From CAVSEK01 sp963726975 (lineage in GTDB: Bacteria; Actinomycetota; Actinomycetes; Mycobacteriales; SCTD01): a stretch of DNA of 64,000 nt. The translations under genes were made by a program, and so were the position numbers. Shown piece by piece: positions 38,212 to 48,479 of this stretch; position 1 is the first letter of the stretch, and each line of letters opens with the position of its first letter. Location of the stretch: positions 62,001-126,000 of the forward strand of contig CAVSEK010000013.1 in NCBI GenBank assembly GCA_963726975.1. Direction: 5' to 3'. The notes beneath the pieces were generated by a model. It had not been told where the DNA came from and searched no databases. It worked only from the letters and a program-made list of their open reading frames with translations.

Positions 38212-38960
38212 CCGGCGCCCTGTGCGTCGAGCAGCTCGGCGAGGTCCTGCACGACGACGTCGGCGCCGTGCTCGCGCAGCGCGTCGGCCTGCCCGACCCG
38301 GTCGACCCCCACGACGATCCCGAAGGAGCCGGCGCGGCCGGCCTCGACACCGGCGAGGGCGTCCTCGAAGACCGCCGCCTGCGCAGGCTCCACGCCGAGC
38401 ATCCGCGCGGCCTCCACGAACGTGTCCGGGGCCGGCTTGCCCGGCAACGACCGGTCCTCGGCGACGACGCCGTCCATGACGACCTCGACGTCGTCGCCGA
38501 GCCCGGTCTTCTCGAGCACCGGCACGGTGTTGGCGCTGCTGGACACCACGGCCCGGCGCAGCCCGGCCTCGCGGGCCGCCCGCAGGTAGCGCCGGCTGCC
38601 GTCGTACACCTCGACGCCGTCGCGGTCGATGGTCTCCAGCAGCAGCGCGTTCTTCGCGTTGCCGATCCCGGTGACCGTGTCGGCGTCGGGACCGTCGTCG
38701 GGGGAGCCCTCCGGCAGGGTGATGCCGCGGCTGGCGAGGAAGTCGCGCACGCCGTCCTCGCGGCGCTTGCCGTCGACGTGCGCGTCGTAGTCGGCGCGCG
38801 GGTCGAAGGGCACGAAGGCCTCGCCGGTCTGCTCGCTGCGGCGCCGCAGGTAGGCGTCGAAGGCCGACGTCCAGGCCTTCGCGTGCACGGACGCGGTGTT
38901 CGTGAGCACCCCGTCGAGGTCGAACAGGCAGGCGGTGACGCCGTCGGGCAGTCCCAGCAC
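38208..38960 (-). CDS. HAD hydrolase, beta-phosphoglucomutase-like
   Basis: This 250-residue protein has LFDLDGVLTNTASVHAKAW (nucleophile Asp and acid/base Asp of the phosphomutase branch), VSSSANTVPVLEKTGL (motif II), GKPAPDTFVEAARMLG (motif III Lys) and VFEDALAGVEAG (motif IV). An ~80-residue cap after the first motif is typical of beta-phosphoglucomutase. With the coupled GH65 gene it should convert beta-glucose 1-phosphate to glucose 6-phosphate. GTG 38960 follows a strong GAGAGGAGC site and begins the minus-strand gene run that ends in the Nudix gene. Confidence 0.88.
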   Translation of the reverse strand: MLGLPDGVTACLFDLDGVLTNTASVHAKAWTSAFDAYLRRRSEQTGEAFVPFDPRADYDAHVDGKRREDGVRDFLASRGITLPEGSPDDGPDADTVTGIGNAKNALLLETIDRDGVEVYDGSRRYLRAAREAGLRRAVVSSSANTVPVLEKTGLGDDVEVVMDGVVAEDRSLPGKPAPDTFVEAARMLGVEPAQAAVFEDALAGVEAGRAGSFGIVVGVDRVGQADALREHGADVVVQDLAELLDAQGAG

Positions 38961-39046
38961 GGCACGCTCCTCTCGTCGGGGTGCTCCTGCCCGGCGGGAC
39001 CGGCGCCACGCCCCTCGCCCGCGACCCGCCTAGGCTGGAGCACCGG

Positions 39047-42000
39047 ATGAGCGCGCAGCCCGGGGTCGCCCCCACCCCGTCGACCGCCGCCCTGCGGGCC
39101 CGTGTCGCGCAGCTCGGCGCGCACGACGCCCGTCGGCTGCGCACGCGCCTCGACACGGCGCGCGACGACGCGGCCCGGGCCCGGCTGGTGGCCGACCTCG
39201 AGCGGGCCGAGCAGCGGCTGGCCGAGCGGGCCGCGGGCGTGCCGGAGCTGCGCTACCCCGAGCAGCTCCCGGTCAGCGCCGTGCGCGAGGAGATCGCGGC
39301 CGCGGTGCGCGAGCACCAGGTGGTGGTCGTCGCCGGCGAGACCGGGTCGGGCAAGACCACCCAGCTGCCCAAGATCTGCCTGGGGCTCGGCCGGGGCGTC
39401 AAGGGCCTCATCGGCCACACCCAGCCGCGCCGCATCGCGGCCCGGGCCGTCGCCGAGCGGGTCGCCGAGGAGCTCGGCTCGCCGCTGGGGGAGGACGTCG
39501 GCTTCGCGGTGCGCTTCGCGGCGCAGGTGAGCGACTCGGCGTACGTCAAGGTGATGACCGACGGGATCCTGCTCGCCGAGATCCAGGGCGACCGGCTGCT
39601 CAGCCGCTACGACACGCTCATCCTGGACGAGGCGCACGAGCGGTCCCTGAACATCGACTTCCTGCTCGGCTACCTCAAGCAGCTGCTGCCGCAGCGGCCC
39701 GACCTCAAGCTGATCATCACCTCCGCGACGATCGACCCGCAGCGGTTCGCCGACCACTTCGACGGCGCCCCGGTCGTCGAGGTGTCCGGGCGCACCTACC
39801 CCGTGGAGGTGCGCTACCGGCCGCAGGTCGACCGCGACGACGACCAGGCGGCCGCCGTCTGCGACGCGGTCGTCGAGCTGTGCGCCGAGGGCCCCGGGGA
39901 CGTGCTCGTCTTCCTGTCCGGCGAGCGGGAGATCCGCGACACCGCCGAGGCGCTGCGCGGCACGGTGCCCGAGGGCACCGAGGTGCTGCCGCTGTACGCC
40001 CGGCTGTCGGCGGCCGAGCAGCACCGCGTGTTCGCCCCGCACACCGGGCGGCGCGTCGTGCTCGCCACGAACGTCGCCGAGACCTCGCTCACGGTCCCGG
40101 GCATCCGCTACGTCGTCGACCCGGGCACGGCGCGCATCTCGCGCTACAGCCAGCGCACCAAGGTGCAGCGGCTGCCCATCGAGGCGATCAGCCAGGCGTC
40201 GGCCAAGCAGCGCGCCGGCCGGTGCGGGCGCGTGGAGGCAGGCATCTGCGTCCGCCTCTACAGCGAGGAGGACTTCCTCGCCCGGCCGGAGTTCACCGAG
40301 CCGGAGATCCTGCGCACCAACCTGGCCAGCGTCATCCTGCAGATGACCGCGCTCGGGCTCGGCGACGTCGGCGCCTTCCCCTTCGTCGAGCCGCCGGAGA
40401 GCCGCAGCGTCCGCGACGGCCGGCAGCTGCTCACCGAGCTCGGTGCCGTCGACGGGCACCGGCTCACCCCCGTCGGCCGGCAGCTCGCGCAGCTGCCGGT
40501 CGACCCGCGGCTCGGGCGCATGGTGCTCGAGGGCGAGCGCAACGGCGTGCTCCACGACGTGCTCGTGCTCGCCGCCGCGCTGTCGGTGCAGGACCCGCGC
40601 GACCGTCCCGCGGACGCGCAGCAGCAGGCCGCGGCGAGCCACGCGCGCTTCACCGACGAGACGTCGGACTTCCTGGCCTACCTGAACCTGTGGCGCTACC
40701 TGCAGGAGCGCCAGCGCGAGATGGGCTCGTCGGCCTTCCGGCGGCTGTGCCGCGCGGAGCACCTGCACCACCTGCGCGTCCGCGAGTGGCAGGACGTCTT
40801 CTCGCAGCTGCGGCAGGTGTGCCGGACCCTGGGCCTGCGCGTGCAGGTGCCCGACCCCGACGCCGAGGTCGACGCGACGAAGGTGCACCAGTCGCTGCTC
40901 GCCGGACTGCTGTCGCACGTCGGCGTGCGCGACGTCGAGAAGCGCGAGTACCTCGGCGCGCGCGGTGCCCGCTTCGCCGTCGTGCCCGGGTCCGCGCTGG
41001 CGAAGAAGACGCCGCGCTGGGTCGTCGCTGCCGAGCTCGTCGAGACCAACCGGCTGTGGGGCCGGGTGGTCGCGCGCGTCCAGCCGGAGTGGGTCGAGGC
41101 GGCCGCCGAGCACCTCGTCGTGCGCAGCCACGCCGAGCCGCACTGGGACCGCGCGCGCCGCGGCGTCGTGTCGTACGAGCGGGTGACGCTGTACGGCCTG
41201 CCGCTCGTCGTCCGCCGGCAGGTCGACCACGGGCGGGTCGACCCGGTCGCGTCGCGCGAGATCTTCCTGCGCTCGGCGCTCGTGGAGGGCGACTGGGACA
41301 CCCACCACGCGTTCGCCGAGGACAACCGGCGGCTGCTCGCGCGCGTCGAGGAGCTCGGCGCGCGCGCCCGGCGCCGCGACCTCGTCGTCGACGACCAGGT
41401 GCTCTACGACTTCTACGACGCGCGGGTGCCGGCCGACGTCGTGTCCGGCGCGCACTTCGACGCGTGGTGGAAGCGCGCTCGGCACGACGACCCGCACCTG
41501 CTCACCCTCACGACGGAGGTGCTGCTCGCCGCGCACGCCGACGTCGACCCCGGCGACTACCCGGACGTCTGGGTGCAGGGCGACCTGCGGCTGGCCCTCA
41601 CGTACGCCTTCGCCCCGGGGGACCCCGCCGACGGCGTCACCTGCCACGTGCCGCTGCCGCTGCTCAACCGGGTGCGCGACGAGGGCTTCGACTGGCAGGT
41701 GCCGGGGCTGCGGCAGGACCTCGCGACCGCGGTGGTCAAGGCGCTGCCCAAGGCGCTGCGGGTGCGCCTCGTCCCCGCGCCCGACACCGCGCGCGCGGCG
41801 CTCGCGCCCCTCGAGGCGCGCACCGCGCCGTTCCTGGACGCGTTCACGCACCAGCTGCTGCGCGACCGCGGCGTCGACGTGCGTCCCGAGGACGTCGACC
41901 TGGCCCGCGTCCCCGACCACCTGCGCATCACGTTCCGGGTCTTCTCCGGCACCCGCACCCTGGGCACGAGCACGAGCCTCACCGAGCTGCAGCGCCGGCT

Positions 42001-42865
42001 CGCGCCGCAGCTGCAGCAGGAGCTGTCGCGCCTCGCCGCGTCGTACGAGCGCGGAGGCATGCGCACCTGGGACGTCGGCGTCCTGCCTGCGACGGTCGAG
42101 TCCGAGGGGGTGCGCGGGCACCCGGCGCTGGTCGACACCGGCGACGCGGTCGCGCTGCGGCTGCTCGGCACGCCGGCCGCCGCGGCGGCCGCGCACCGCG
42201 GGGGCGTGCGCCGGCTGGTGCTGCTGGCGGTCCCGTCGCCGGTGCGCTCGGTGCAGGGCCGGCTCACCAACGCGCAGAAGCTCGCGCTGTCGCGCAGCCC
42301 GTACGCGTCGCCGCAGGCGCTGCTCGAGGACGGCGCGCTCGCGGTCGTCGACGCGCACCTGCGCGACGTGCCGCGCTCGCCCGAGGCGTTCGCCGCGCTC
42401 GTCGACGAGGTGCGGCCGGTCGTGCAGGACGAGATGGCGCGGGTGGTCGCGGCCGTGGAGCAGGTGCTGTCCTCCTGGTACGACGTGCAGGCGCGCCTCG
42501 CCGCACCGGCACCCGCGGGGCTCGCCGAGCAGGTGCGCGACGTGCAGGTGCAGGTGTCGGCGCTCGTGCGGCCCGGCTTCGTGTCGGCGGTCGGGGTGGC
42601 GCGGCTGCCGGACCTGGTGCGCTACCTGCGCGGCGCGCTCAGCCGGCTCGACCGCCTGCGTGCCGACCCCGTGCGGGACCGGACGGAGATGCGGCGCGTG
42701 CACGACGTGCTCGCGGAGTGGGCGCGGCTGCCGGCGGGACCGGCCAAGCAGGACGTGCGCTGGGCGGTCGAGGAGCTGCGGCTCAACCTGCTCGCGCCGG
42801 ACGTCAAGGCGCGAGGACCGGTCTCCGAGAAGCGCCTCTACCGCGCCATCGACGCGGCGCGCTAG
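39047..42865 (+). CDS. hrpA: ATP-dependent RNA helicase HrpA
   Basis: This 1272-residue DEAH-box helicase has Walker A AGETGSGKTTQLPKICLGLG (~residues 96-115), TQPRRIAARAVA (Ia), LILDEAHERSLNIDFLLGYL (DEAH at 194-197), IITSATIDPQRF (III), and QRAGRCGRVEAGICVRLYSE (VI). The helicase-associated and OB-fold regions follow, with a long C-terminal DUF3418 domain. This is the full bacterial HrpA architecture, which acts in mRNA processing and resolution of stalled ribosomes. ATG 39047 has GGAG at 39037-39040; a TAGGCT at 39031-39036 may be a -10 box, giving a very short leader. Confidence 0.93.
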   Translation: MSAQPGVAPTPSTAALRARVAQLGAHDARRLRTRLDTARDDAARARLVADLERAEQRLAERAAGVPELRYPEQLPVSAVREEIAAAVREHQVVVVAGETGSGKTTQLPKICLGLGRGVKGLIGHTQPRRIAARAVAERVAEELGSPLGEDVGFAVRFAAQVSDSAYVKVMTDGILLAEIQGDRLLSRYDTLILDEAHERSLNIDFLLGYLKQLLPQRPDLKLIITSATIDPQRFADHFDGAPVVEVSGRTYPVEVRYRPQVDRDDDQAAAVCDAVVELCAEGPGDVLVFLSGEREIRDTAEALRGTVPEGTEVLPLYARLSAAEQHRVFAPHTGRRVVLATNVAETSLTVPGIRYVVDPGTARISRYSQRTKVQRLPIEAISQASAKQRAGRCGRVEAGICVRLYSEEDFLARPEFTEPEILRTNLASVILQMTALGLGDVGAFPFVEPPESRSVRDGRQLLTELGAVDGHRLTPVGRQLAQLPVDPRLGRMVLEGERNGVLHDVLVLAAALSVQDPRDRPADAQQQAAASHARFTDETSDFLAYLNLWRYLQERQREMGSSAFRRLCRAEHLHHLRVREWQDVFSQLRQVCRTLGLRVQVPDPDAEVDATKVHQSLLAGLLSHVGVRDVEKREYLGARGARFAVVPGSALAKKTPRWVVAAELVETNRLWGRVVARVQPEWVEAAAEHLVVRSHAEPHWDRARRGVVSYERVTLYGLPLVVRRQVDHGRVDPVASREIFLRSALVEGDWDTHHAFAEDNRRLLARVEELGARARRRDLVVDDQVLYDFYDARVPADVVSGAHFDAWWKRARHDDPHLLTLTTEVLLAAHADVDPGDYPDVWVQGDLRLALTYAFAPGDPADGVTCHVPLPLLNRVRDEGFDWQVPGLRQDLATAVVKALPKALRVRLVPAPDTARAALAPLEARTAPFLDAFTHQLLRDRGVDVRPEDVDLARVPDHLRITFRVFSGTRTLGTSTSLTELQRRLAPQLQQELSRLAASYERGGMRTWDVGVLPATVESEGVRGHPALVDTGDAVALRLLGTPAAAAAAHRGGVRRLVLLAVPSPVRSVQGRLTNAQKLALSRSPYASPQALLEDGALAVVDAHLRDVPRSPEAFAALVDEVRPVVQDEMARVVAAVEQVLSSWYDVQARLAAPAPAGLAEQVRDVQVQVSALVRPGFVSAVGVARLPDLVRYLRGALSRLDRLRADPVRDRTEMRRVHDVLAEWARLPAGPAKQDVRWAVEELRLNLLAPDVKARGPVSEKRLYRAIDAAR

Positions 42866-42919
42866 GGCCGCGGCGGGGTGCCGGGGACGCACTCCGGTCC
42901 CGCCCCCTCAGCTCCGGCG

Positions 42920-43582
42920 TCAGCCCGGCCCGCGGTACAGCGCGGCCGCCACCGACGTCGCCAGGTTCAGGCTGCTGACGCCCGGCCGCATCGGCAGCGC
43001 CAGGACGACGTCGGCCCGGGCTCGCCAGGCGGCCCCCACCCCGGCCCGCTCGCCGCCGGCGACGAGCACGCAACCGGGAGGCAGGACGGCGCGGGAGTCG
43101 CCGCCGGCGTCGAGGACCACGACCGGTCCGTCGACCTCGTGGGGGACGGCCCGCAGCACCGGCAGCGCGTAGTGCAGCCCCGCTGCGCCGCGCAGCACCC
43201 CGGGGCCCCACGGGTCGAGCGGGCCGGTGACCGCGACGCCGCCGGCGCCGGCGGCCGCGGCCACGCGCACGACCGCACCGGCGTTGCCGGGGGAGCGGGG
43301 CGTGTCGAGCAGGACGAGCACCCCCGTACGGGCCCGCAGCACCGACCGGTCCTCCGCCGGCCGCAGCGCGGAGCCCTCGACGCCGGTGTGGTGGCGCACG
43401 TCCGGCCCCGGGACCGCACGGTCCAGCAGCGCGTCGAGCACGTCGGGCGCGAGCCGCGCGGCGAGCCCGCGGACCTGTGCCTCGTCGCGCACCCGTACGG
43501 CGCCGACCAGCGAGGGCGCGAAGCGCAGCGCGTGCTTGACCGCGTGGAACCCCTCGAGCAGGACGTCGGCAGCGGGGGGCAC
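42920..43582 (-). CDS. SpoU/TrmH-family RNA 2'-O-methyltransferase
   Basis: This 220-residue SPOUT-class enzyme has an N-terminal substrate-binding segment (LLEGFHAVKHALRFAP, typical of TrmH/RlmB). The knot domain follows with VLLDTPRSPGNAGAVVRVAAA (motif 1, DP..PGN), VTGPLDPWGPGVLRGAAGLHYALPV (motif 2) and SLNLATSVAAALY (motif 3). It would methylate a ribose in tRNA or rRNA; the exact target is not determinable. I chose GTG 43582 because homology begins there. It converges on hrpA, leaving 54 bases with no clear terminator. Confidence 0.82.
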   Translation of the reverse strand: MPPAADVLLEGFHAVKHALRFAPSLVGAVRVRDEAQVRGLAARLAPDVLDALLDRAVPGPDVRHHTGVEGSALRPAEDRSVLRARTGVLVLLDTPRSPGNAGAVVRVAAAAGAGGVAVTGPLDPWGPGVLRGAAGLHYALPVLRAVPHEVDGPVVVLDAGGDSRAVLPPGCVLVAGGERAGVGAAWRARADVVLALPMRPGVSSLNLATSVAAALYRGPG

Positions 43583-43631
43583 GATGTCGCAGTGTGCCCG
43601 GCGGACCGCCCGGCCCGAGCGGAGGACTGCC

Positions 43632-44843
43632 GTGGACGCGCCCGACCTGACCTCGCCGTGGGCCACGCCCGAGCGGCTCGCGCTGCAGGCCCGGGCCCGC
43701 ACCGTCGCCCGCGAGCGGGTGCTGCCGCTGGCCGACCAGCTCGACCCGCACAAGGCCGAGATGCCGCGCGAGCTCGTCGAGGAGCTGGCCGCCGAGGGCT
43801 GGTTCGGCATCACCGTCGCGGCCGAGCACGGCGGGCTGGGGCTGGGCGTCTTCGAGTACTGCCTGGTCAGCGAGGAGCTGGCCCGGGCGTGGCTGAGCGT
43901 CGGCAGCATCCTCGCGCGCGGGCAGGGGCTGGGCACGCAGGTGCTCGACGACGACCGGCGCGCCGACCTGCTCGCCCGCAGCGCGCGCGGGGACTGGGTC
44001 GGCGCCATCGCGCTGTCCGAGCCGACGGCCGGCTCCGACCTGGCGGGCGTGCAGACCCGCGCGGTCCGCGACGGCGACGACTGGGTCCTCACCGGTCACA
44101 AGCGCTGGGCCGGCAACGCGCTCGCCGCCGACTTCGTCGAGGTGCTGGCCCGGGTGCGCGACCCCGAGGAGGGCGAGAGCCGCAGCGCCGGGCTCGAGCC
44201 GTTCCTCGTCGTCAAGGAGCGCGGGACGTTCCCCGAGGGCATGACCGGCACCCCGATCGACAAGATCGGCTACCACGGCTTCCTCACCTGGGACCTGCAG
44301 CTCGACGGCCTGCGCGTGCCCGACGCCGACCGGCTCACCGGGCTGTACGCCGACGAGGGTGCCGACGCCGACAGCGGCGGGTTCGCCTCGGTGCAGCGCG
44401 GCCTCAACATCGCCCGGGTGCACACGGCGGCCCGGGCCGTCGGGGTGGCGCAGGGCGCGCTGGAGGACACCGCCGCCTACCTGCAGGAGCGCGAGCAGTT
44501 CGGCCACCCGCTCGCCGACTTCCAGGCGCTGCGCTTCGCCGTCGCCGACATGGCTGCCGAGGTGCTGCAGGCCCGGGCGTTCTGGCAGCAGGTGGCGCAC
44601 CTGCTCGACGAGGGCGTGCCGTGCGAGCGGCAGGCGGCAGCCGTCAAGCTGCTCGCCACCGAGACCGCCGTGCGCGTCACCGGGCAGGCCATGCAGCTGC
44701 ACGGCGGCAACGGGTACACCACCGAGCGCCGGGTCGAGCGCTACTGGCGCGACGCCCGGCTCACCACCATCTTCGAGGGCACGAGCGAGATCCAGCGGCG
44801 GATCCTGTCCGACCGGCTGCTGCCGCGCAGCCCGCTGGCATGA
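43632..44843 (+). CDS. acyl-CoA dehydrogenase
   Basis: This 403-residue FAD flavoprotein has N-terminal helices with WFGITVAAEHGGLGLGVFEY, the FAD-binding ALSEPTAGSDLAGVQTRAV and HKRWAGNALAADFVEV, VQRGLNIARVHTAARAVG, QFGHPLADFQALRFAVADMAAE, MQLHGGNGYTTERRVERYWRD, and TIFEGTSEIQRRILSDRLL whose Glu sits at the catalytic-base position. It oxidises acyl-CoA to 2-enoyl-CoA in fatty or branched-chain acid catabolism. GTG 43632 follows GGAGGAC. The stop overlaps the ATG of the HipA-like kinase gene, so the two are coupled. Confidence 0.9.
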   Translation: MDAPDLTSPWATPERLALQARARTVARERVLPLADQLDPHKAEMPRELVEELAAEGWFGITVAAEHGGLGLGVFEYCLVSEELARAWLSVGSILARGQGLGTQVLDDDRRADLLARSARGDWVGAIALSEPTAGSDLAGVQTRAVRDGDDWVLTGHKRWAGNALAADFVEVLARVRDPEEGESRSAGLEPFLVVKERGTFPEGMTGTPIDKIGYHGFLTWDLQLDGLRVPDADRLTGLYADEGADADSGGFASVQRGLNIARVHTAARAVGVAQGALEDTAAYLQEREQFGHPLADFQALRFAVADMAAEVLQARAFWQQVAHLLDEGVPCERQAAAVKLLATETAVRVTGQAMQLHGGNGYTTERRVERYWRDARLTTIFEGTSEIQRRILSDRLLPRSPLA

Positions 44844-45589
44844 GCCTGCGCACCGTCACCGCGACCCGCTACGTCACGCCGCTGCGCGAGGGCGGCTCGC
44901 TGCCGGGGCTCCTGGAGGCCGACGACCTCGGGACGTACGTCGTGAAGTTCTGGGGGGCCGGGCAGGGCCGCAAGGTCCTCGTCGCCGAGGTGGTCGTCGG
45001 CGAGCTCGCCCGCCGGCTCGGCCTGCCGGTGCCCGAGCTCGTCCTCGTCCACGTCGATCCCGTCCTCGGCAACAGCGAACCCGACGAGGAGGTGCAGGAC
45101 CTGCTGCGCGCGAGCCCCGGGCTCAACCTGGGCACCGACTTCCTGCCGGGCTCGCTGGGCTTCGACCCGCTGGCGCACCAGGTCGACCCCGACCTCGCCA
45201 GCCGGGTGCTCTGGCTCGACGCCCTGGTCGGCAACGTCGACCGCTCGTGGCGCAACCCCAACCTGCTGCTGTGGCACCGCGACCTGTGGCTCATCGACCA
45301 CGGGGCGACCCTGGTCTTCGCGCACAGCTGGTCGCGCGCCGCGCCCGCCGCCACCCGGCCGTACGACACCACCGGACACGTCCTCGCCGAGCAGGCGACG
45401 CGGCGGGCGGAGGCGGACGAGGCCCTGGCGCCGCGGGTCACGCCGGAGCTGCTCGGCGAGGTGGTGGCGCTGGTGCCCGACGTCTGGCTCGAGGACGAGC
45501 CCGGCTTCGAGGACCCCGACGCGGTGCGGGCCGCGTACGCCGACCACCTGCAGCGCCGCGTCGCGGCGCGGGAGGTGTGGCGGCCGTGA
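44840..45589 (+). CDS. HipA-like kinase domain protein
   Basis: This 249-residue protein contains LGTYVVKFWGAGQGRKVLVAEVVVGELARRLGL (ATP-anchoring Lys and helix C), VLWLDALVGNVDRSWRNPNLLLW (catalytic Asp-Arg and Asn, N-V-D-R-x-x-x-N) and LWLIDHGATLVF (metal-binding Asp). This matches the compact HipA-like kinase family rather than full HipA; the autophosphorylation loop cannot be located with confidence. ATG 44840 overlaps the acyl-CoA dehydrogenase stop, and the gene overlaps DUF3037 by GTGA. HipA/DUF3037 neighbours are common in Actinomycetota; a toxin role is unproven. Confidence 0.82.
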   Translation: MSLRTVTATRYVTPLREGGSLPGLLEADDLGTYVVKFWGAGQGRKVLVAEVVVGELARRLGLPVPELVLVHVDPVLGNSEPDEEVQDLLRASPGLNLGTDFLPGSLGFDPLAHQVDPDLASRVLWLDALVGNVDRSWRNPNLLLWHRDLWLIDHGATLVFAHSWSRAAPAATRPYDTTGHVLAEQATRRAEADEALAPRVTPELLGEVVALVPDVWLEDEPGFEDPDAVRAAYADHLQRRVAAREVWRP

Positions 45590-45957
45590 CCCGCGTGCCC
45601 TTCGACTACGCGCTGCTGCGCGCCGTGCCGCGCGTCGAGCGCGGCGAGCAGGTCAACGTGGCGGTCGTGCTGTTCTGCAAGTCCGCCGACTTCCTCGGGC
45701 TGTCCAGCGCGGTCGACGCGGACCGGCTGCGCGCGCTCGACCCGGCCGTCGACGTCGACGCGGTCCGGGAGGCGGTCGAGGCGCTGCGCCGCACCTGCGC
45801 CGGCGAGGGCCCGGCCCGGACCGAGAGCCTCGGGCAGCGCTTCCGCTGGCTCACCGCCCCGCGCAGCACCGTCGTGCAGCCCGGGGCGGTCCACGTCGGG
45901 CTGACGACCGACCCGGCGGCCGAGCTGGACCGGCTGCTCACCGCGCTCGTGCGGTAG
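45586..45957 (+). CDS. DUF3037 domain-containing protein
   Basis: This 123-residue protein contains PFDYALLRAVPRVERGEQVNVAVVLFC, the DUF3037 hallmark, followed by LGLSSAVDADRLRALDP and QRFRWLTAPRSTVVQPGAVH. GTG 45586 overlaps the kinase stop and has GGAGG ten bases upstream. DUF3037 is repeatedly found next to HipA-like kinases and may be a partner, substrate or neutralising factor, but no function is established to my knowledge. Confidence 0.85.
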   Translation: MTRVPFDYALLRAVPRVERGEQVNVAVVLFCKSADFLGLSSAVDADRLRALDPAVDVDAVREAVEALRRTCAGEGPARTESLGQRFRWLTAPRSTVVQPGAVHVGLTTDPAAELDRLLTALVR

Positions 45958-45972
45958 GGGAGGCTCCTGCGC

Positions 45973-47019
45973 ATGCCCTCCATGCGCGCCGCCCGCTTCG
46001 ACGCGGCCTCCCGGTCCCTGCAGGTCACCGACGTCGACGTCCCGGTCCCCGGGCCCAACGACGTGCTCGTCAAGGTGATGGCCTGCGGCATCTGCCTGTC
46101 CGACGTCCACCTGCTCGACGGTTCGCTGCCCGGCCCGCTGCCGGTGGTCACGCCCGGCCACGAGTCGGCGGGCGTCGTCGAGCAGGTCGGTGACCTCGTC
46201 GCGGGCTGGACGCCCGGCGACCGGGTGCTGCTCGCCGGCGGCAAGCCGTGCGGCACCTGCGCCAACTGCGTGCGCGGCCGCCTCGAGGAGTGCCTGGCCT
46301 TCGAGATCATGGGCTTCAACTACGACGGGGCCTGGGCGCAGTACGTCGTCGTCCCCGGCCAGACGCTCACCGCGATCCCCGACGAGCTGCCCTTCGAGCA
46401 GGCCTGCGTGCTCGCCGACGCGGTCTCCACGCCGTACGCCGCCCTCACGCAGCGCGCCGGGCTGCGGCCGGGGGAGTCGATCGGGCTGTGGGGGATCGGT
46501 GGCCTGGGCGTGCACGCGGTGCAGATCGCCCGGCTCGTCGGCGCGTCCCCGGTGATCGCGCTCGACCCGCTGCCGTCGGCCCGGGAGCGGGCCCTGGCGC
46601 TCGGCGCCGACGCCGCGCTCGACCCCACCGACCCCGGCACGGCGGCGCGGGTCGCCGAGCTCACCGACGGCCGCGGCCTGGACGTCGCCGTCGACCTGGT
46701 CGGCGCCAACGTCGTGCTCGCGCAGTGCGTGGCGAGCCTGGGCCGGTACGGCCGCGCCGTGATGGTGGGGCTCAGCCTCGACGACGTGCAGCTCGGGCCG
46801 GGGGTGTTCTTCGGGATCCAGAGCCAGTCGCTGCTGGGCCACCTCGGCTACGCCAAGCGGCACCTCGACGAGCTCGTGCAGCTGGTGCGCACCGGCCGGC
46901 TCGACGTGTCGGGCTCGATCAGCGGCGTGATGCCGCTGGAGGAGGTCGCCGCGGGCGTCGAGCAGCTGACGAGCAAGCGCGGCAACCCCGTACGGCTCGT
47001 GGTGCAGCCCTGGGCCTGA
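45973..47019 (+). CDS. zinc-binding alcohol dehydrogenase (MDR family)
   Basis: This 348-residue medium-chain dehydrogenase has catalytic-zinc residues in MACGICLSDVHLLDG and TPGHESAGVVEQV, a structural-zinc tetracysteine loop KPCGTCANCVRGRLEEC, and the NAD(P) turn GLWGIGGLGVHAVQIARL. The ATG at 45973 has GGGAGG at 45958-45963; a second ATG (45982) is a possible start. It converges on citrate synthase across a hairpin. The alcohol or aldehyde substrate is unknown. Confidence 0.9.
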   Translation: MPSMRAARFDAASRSLQVTDVDVPVPGPNDVLVKVMACGICLSDVHLLDGSLPGPLPVVTPGHESAGVVEQVGDLVAGWTPGDRVLLAGGKPCGTCANCVRGRLEECLAFEIMGFNYDGAWAQYVVVPGQTLTAIPDELPFEQACVLADAVSTPYAALTQRAGLRPGESIGLWGIGGLGVHAVQIARLVGASPVIALDPLPSARERALALGADAALDPTDPGTAARVAELTDGRGLDVAVDLVGANVVLAQCVASLGRYGRAVMVGLSLDDVQLGPGVFFGIQSQSLLGHLGYAKRHLDELVQLVRTGRLDVSGSISGVMPLEEVAAGVEQLTSKRGNPVRLVVQPWA

Positions 47020-47024
47020 CCTCT

Positions 47025-47069
47025 GCGTCCGCCCGACACGCGACCAGCGTGTCCGCGTCGGGCGGACGC
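47025..47069. terminator. compound hairpin between convergent genes
   Basis: GCGTCCGCCCGAC (47025-47037) pairs perfectly with GTCGGGCGGACGC (47057-47069), and nested GACACGC pairs with GCGTGTC. It lies between the stops of the convergent alcohol dehydrogenase and citrate synthase genes and could act as a bidirectional terminator. No T-run follows, as is common in high-GC actinobacteria. Confidence 0.65.
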
Positions 47070-47076
47070 TCGGGGG

Positions 47077-48345
<1,269 letters not shown>

Positions 48346-48479
48346 GCGGTGGGCCTTCCGGTGCGGGAGACAGGGCCGGTACGGGGGATGTACCCGGGCC
48401 CGCAGGGTGGTGGGGTGCGGGACCTCATCCTGCCCTGTCGCCGGGCCGCTCACCCCGGCAGGGCGATCAGGCCCACGGG

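Noticed and set aside
39001..39050. TAGGCT before hrpA as a firm promoter
   Set aside because: No -35 element at a proper distance; noted only as a possible -10 box in the gene entry.
35714..42892. A 2392-residue minus-strand open frame across hrpA and GH65
   Set aside because: It is antisense to hrpA and partly out of frame with GH65; no domain is readable and composition is Arg/Gly-rich.
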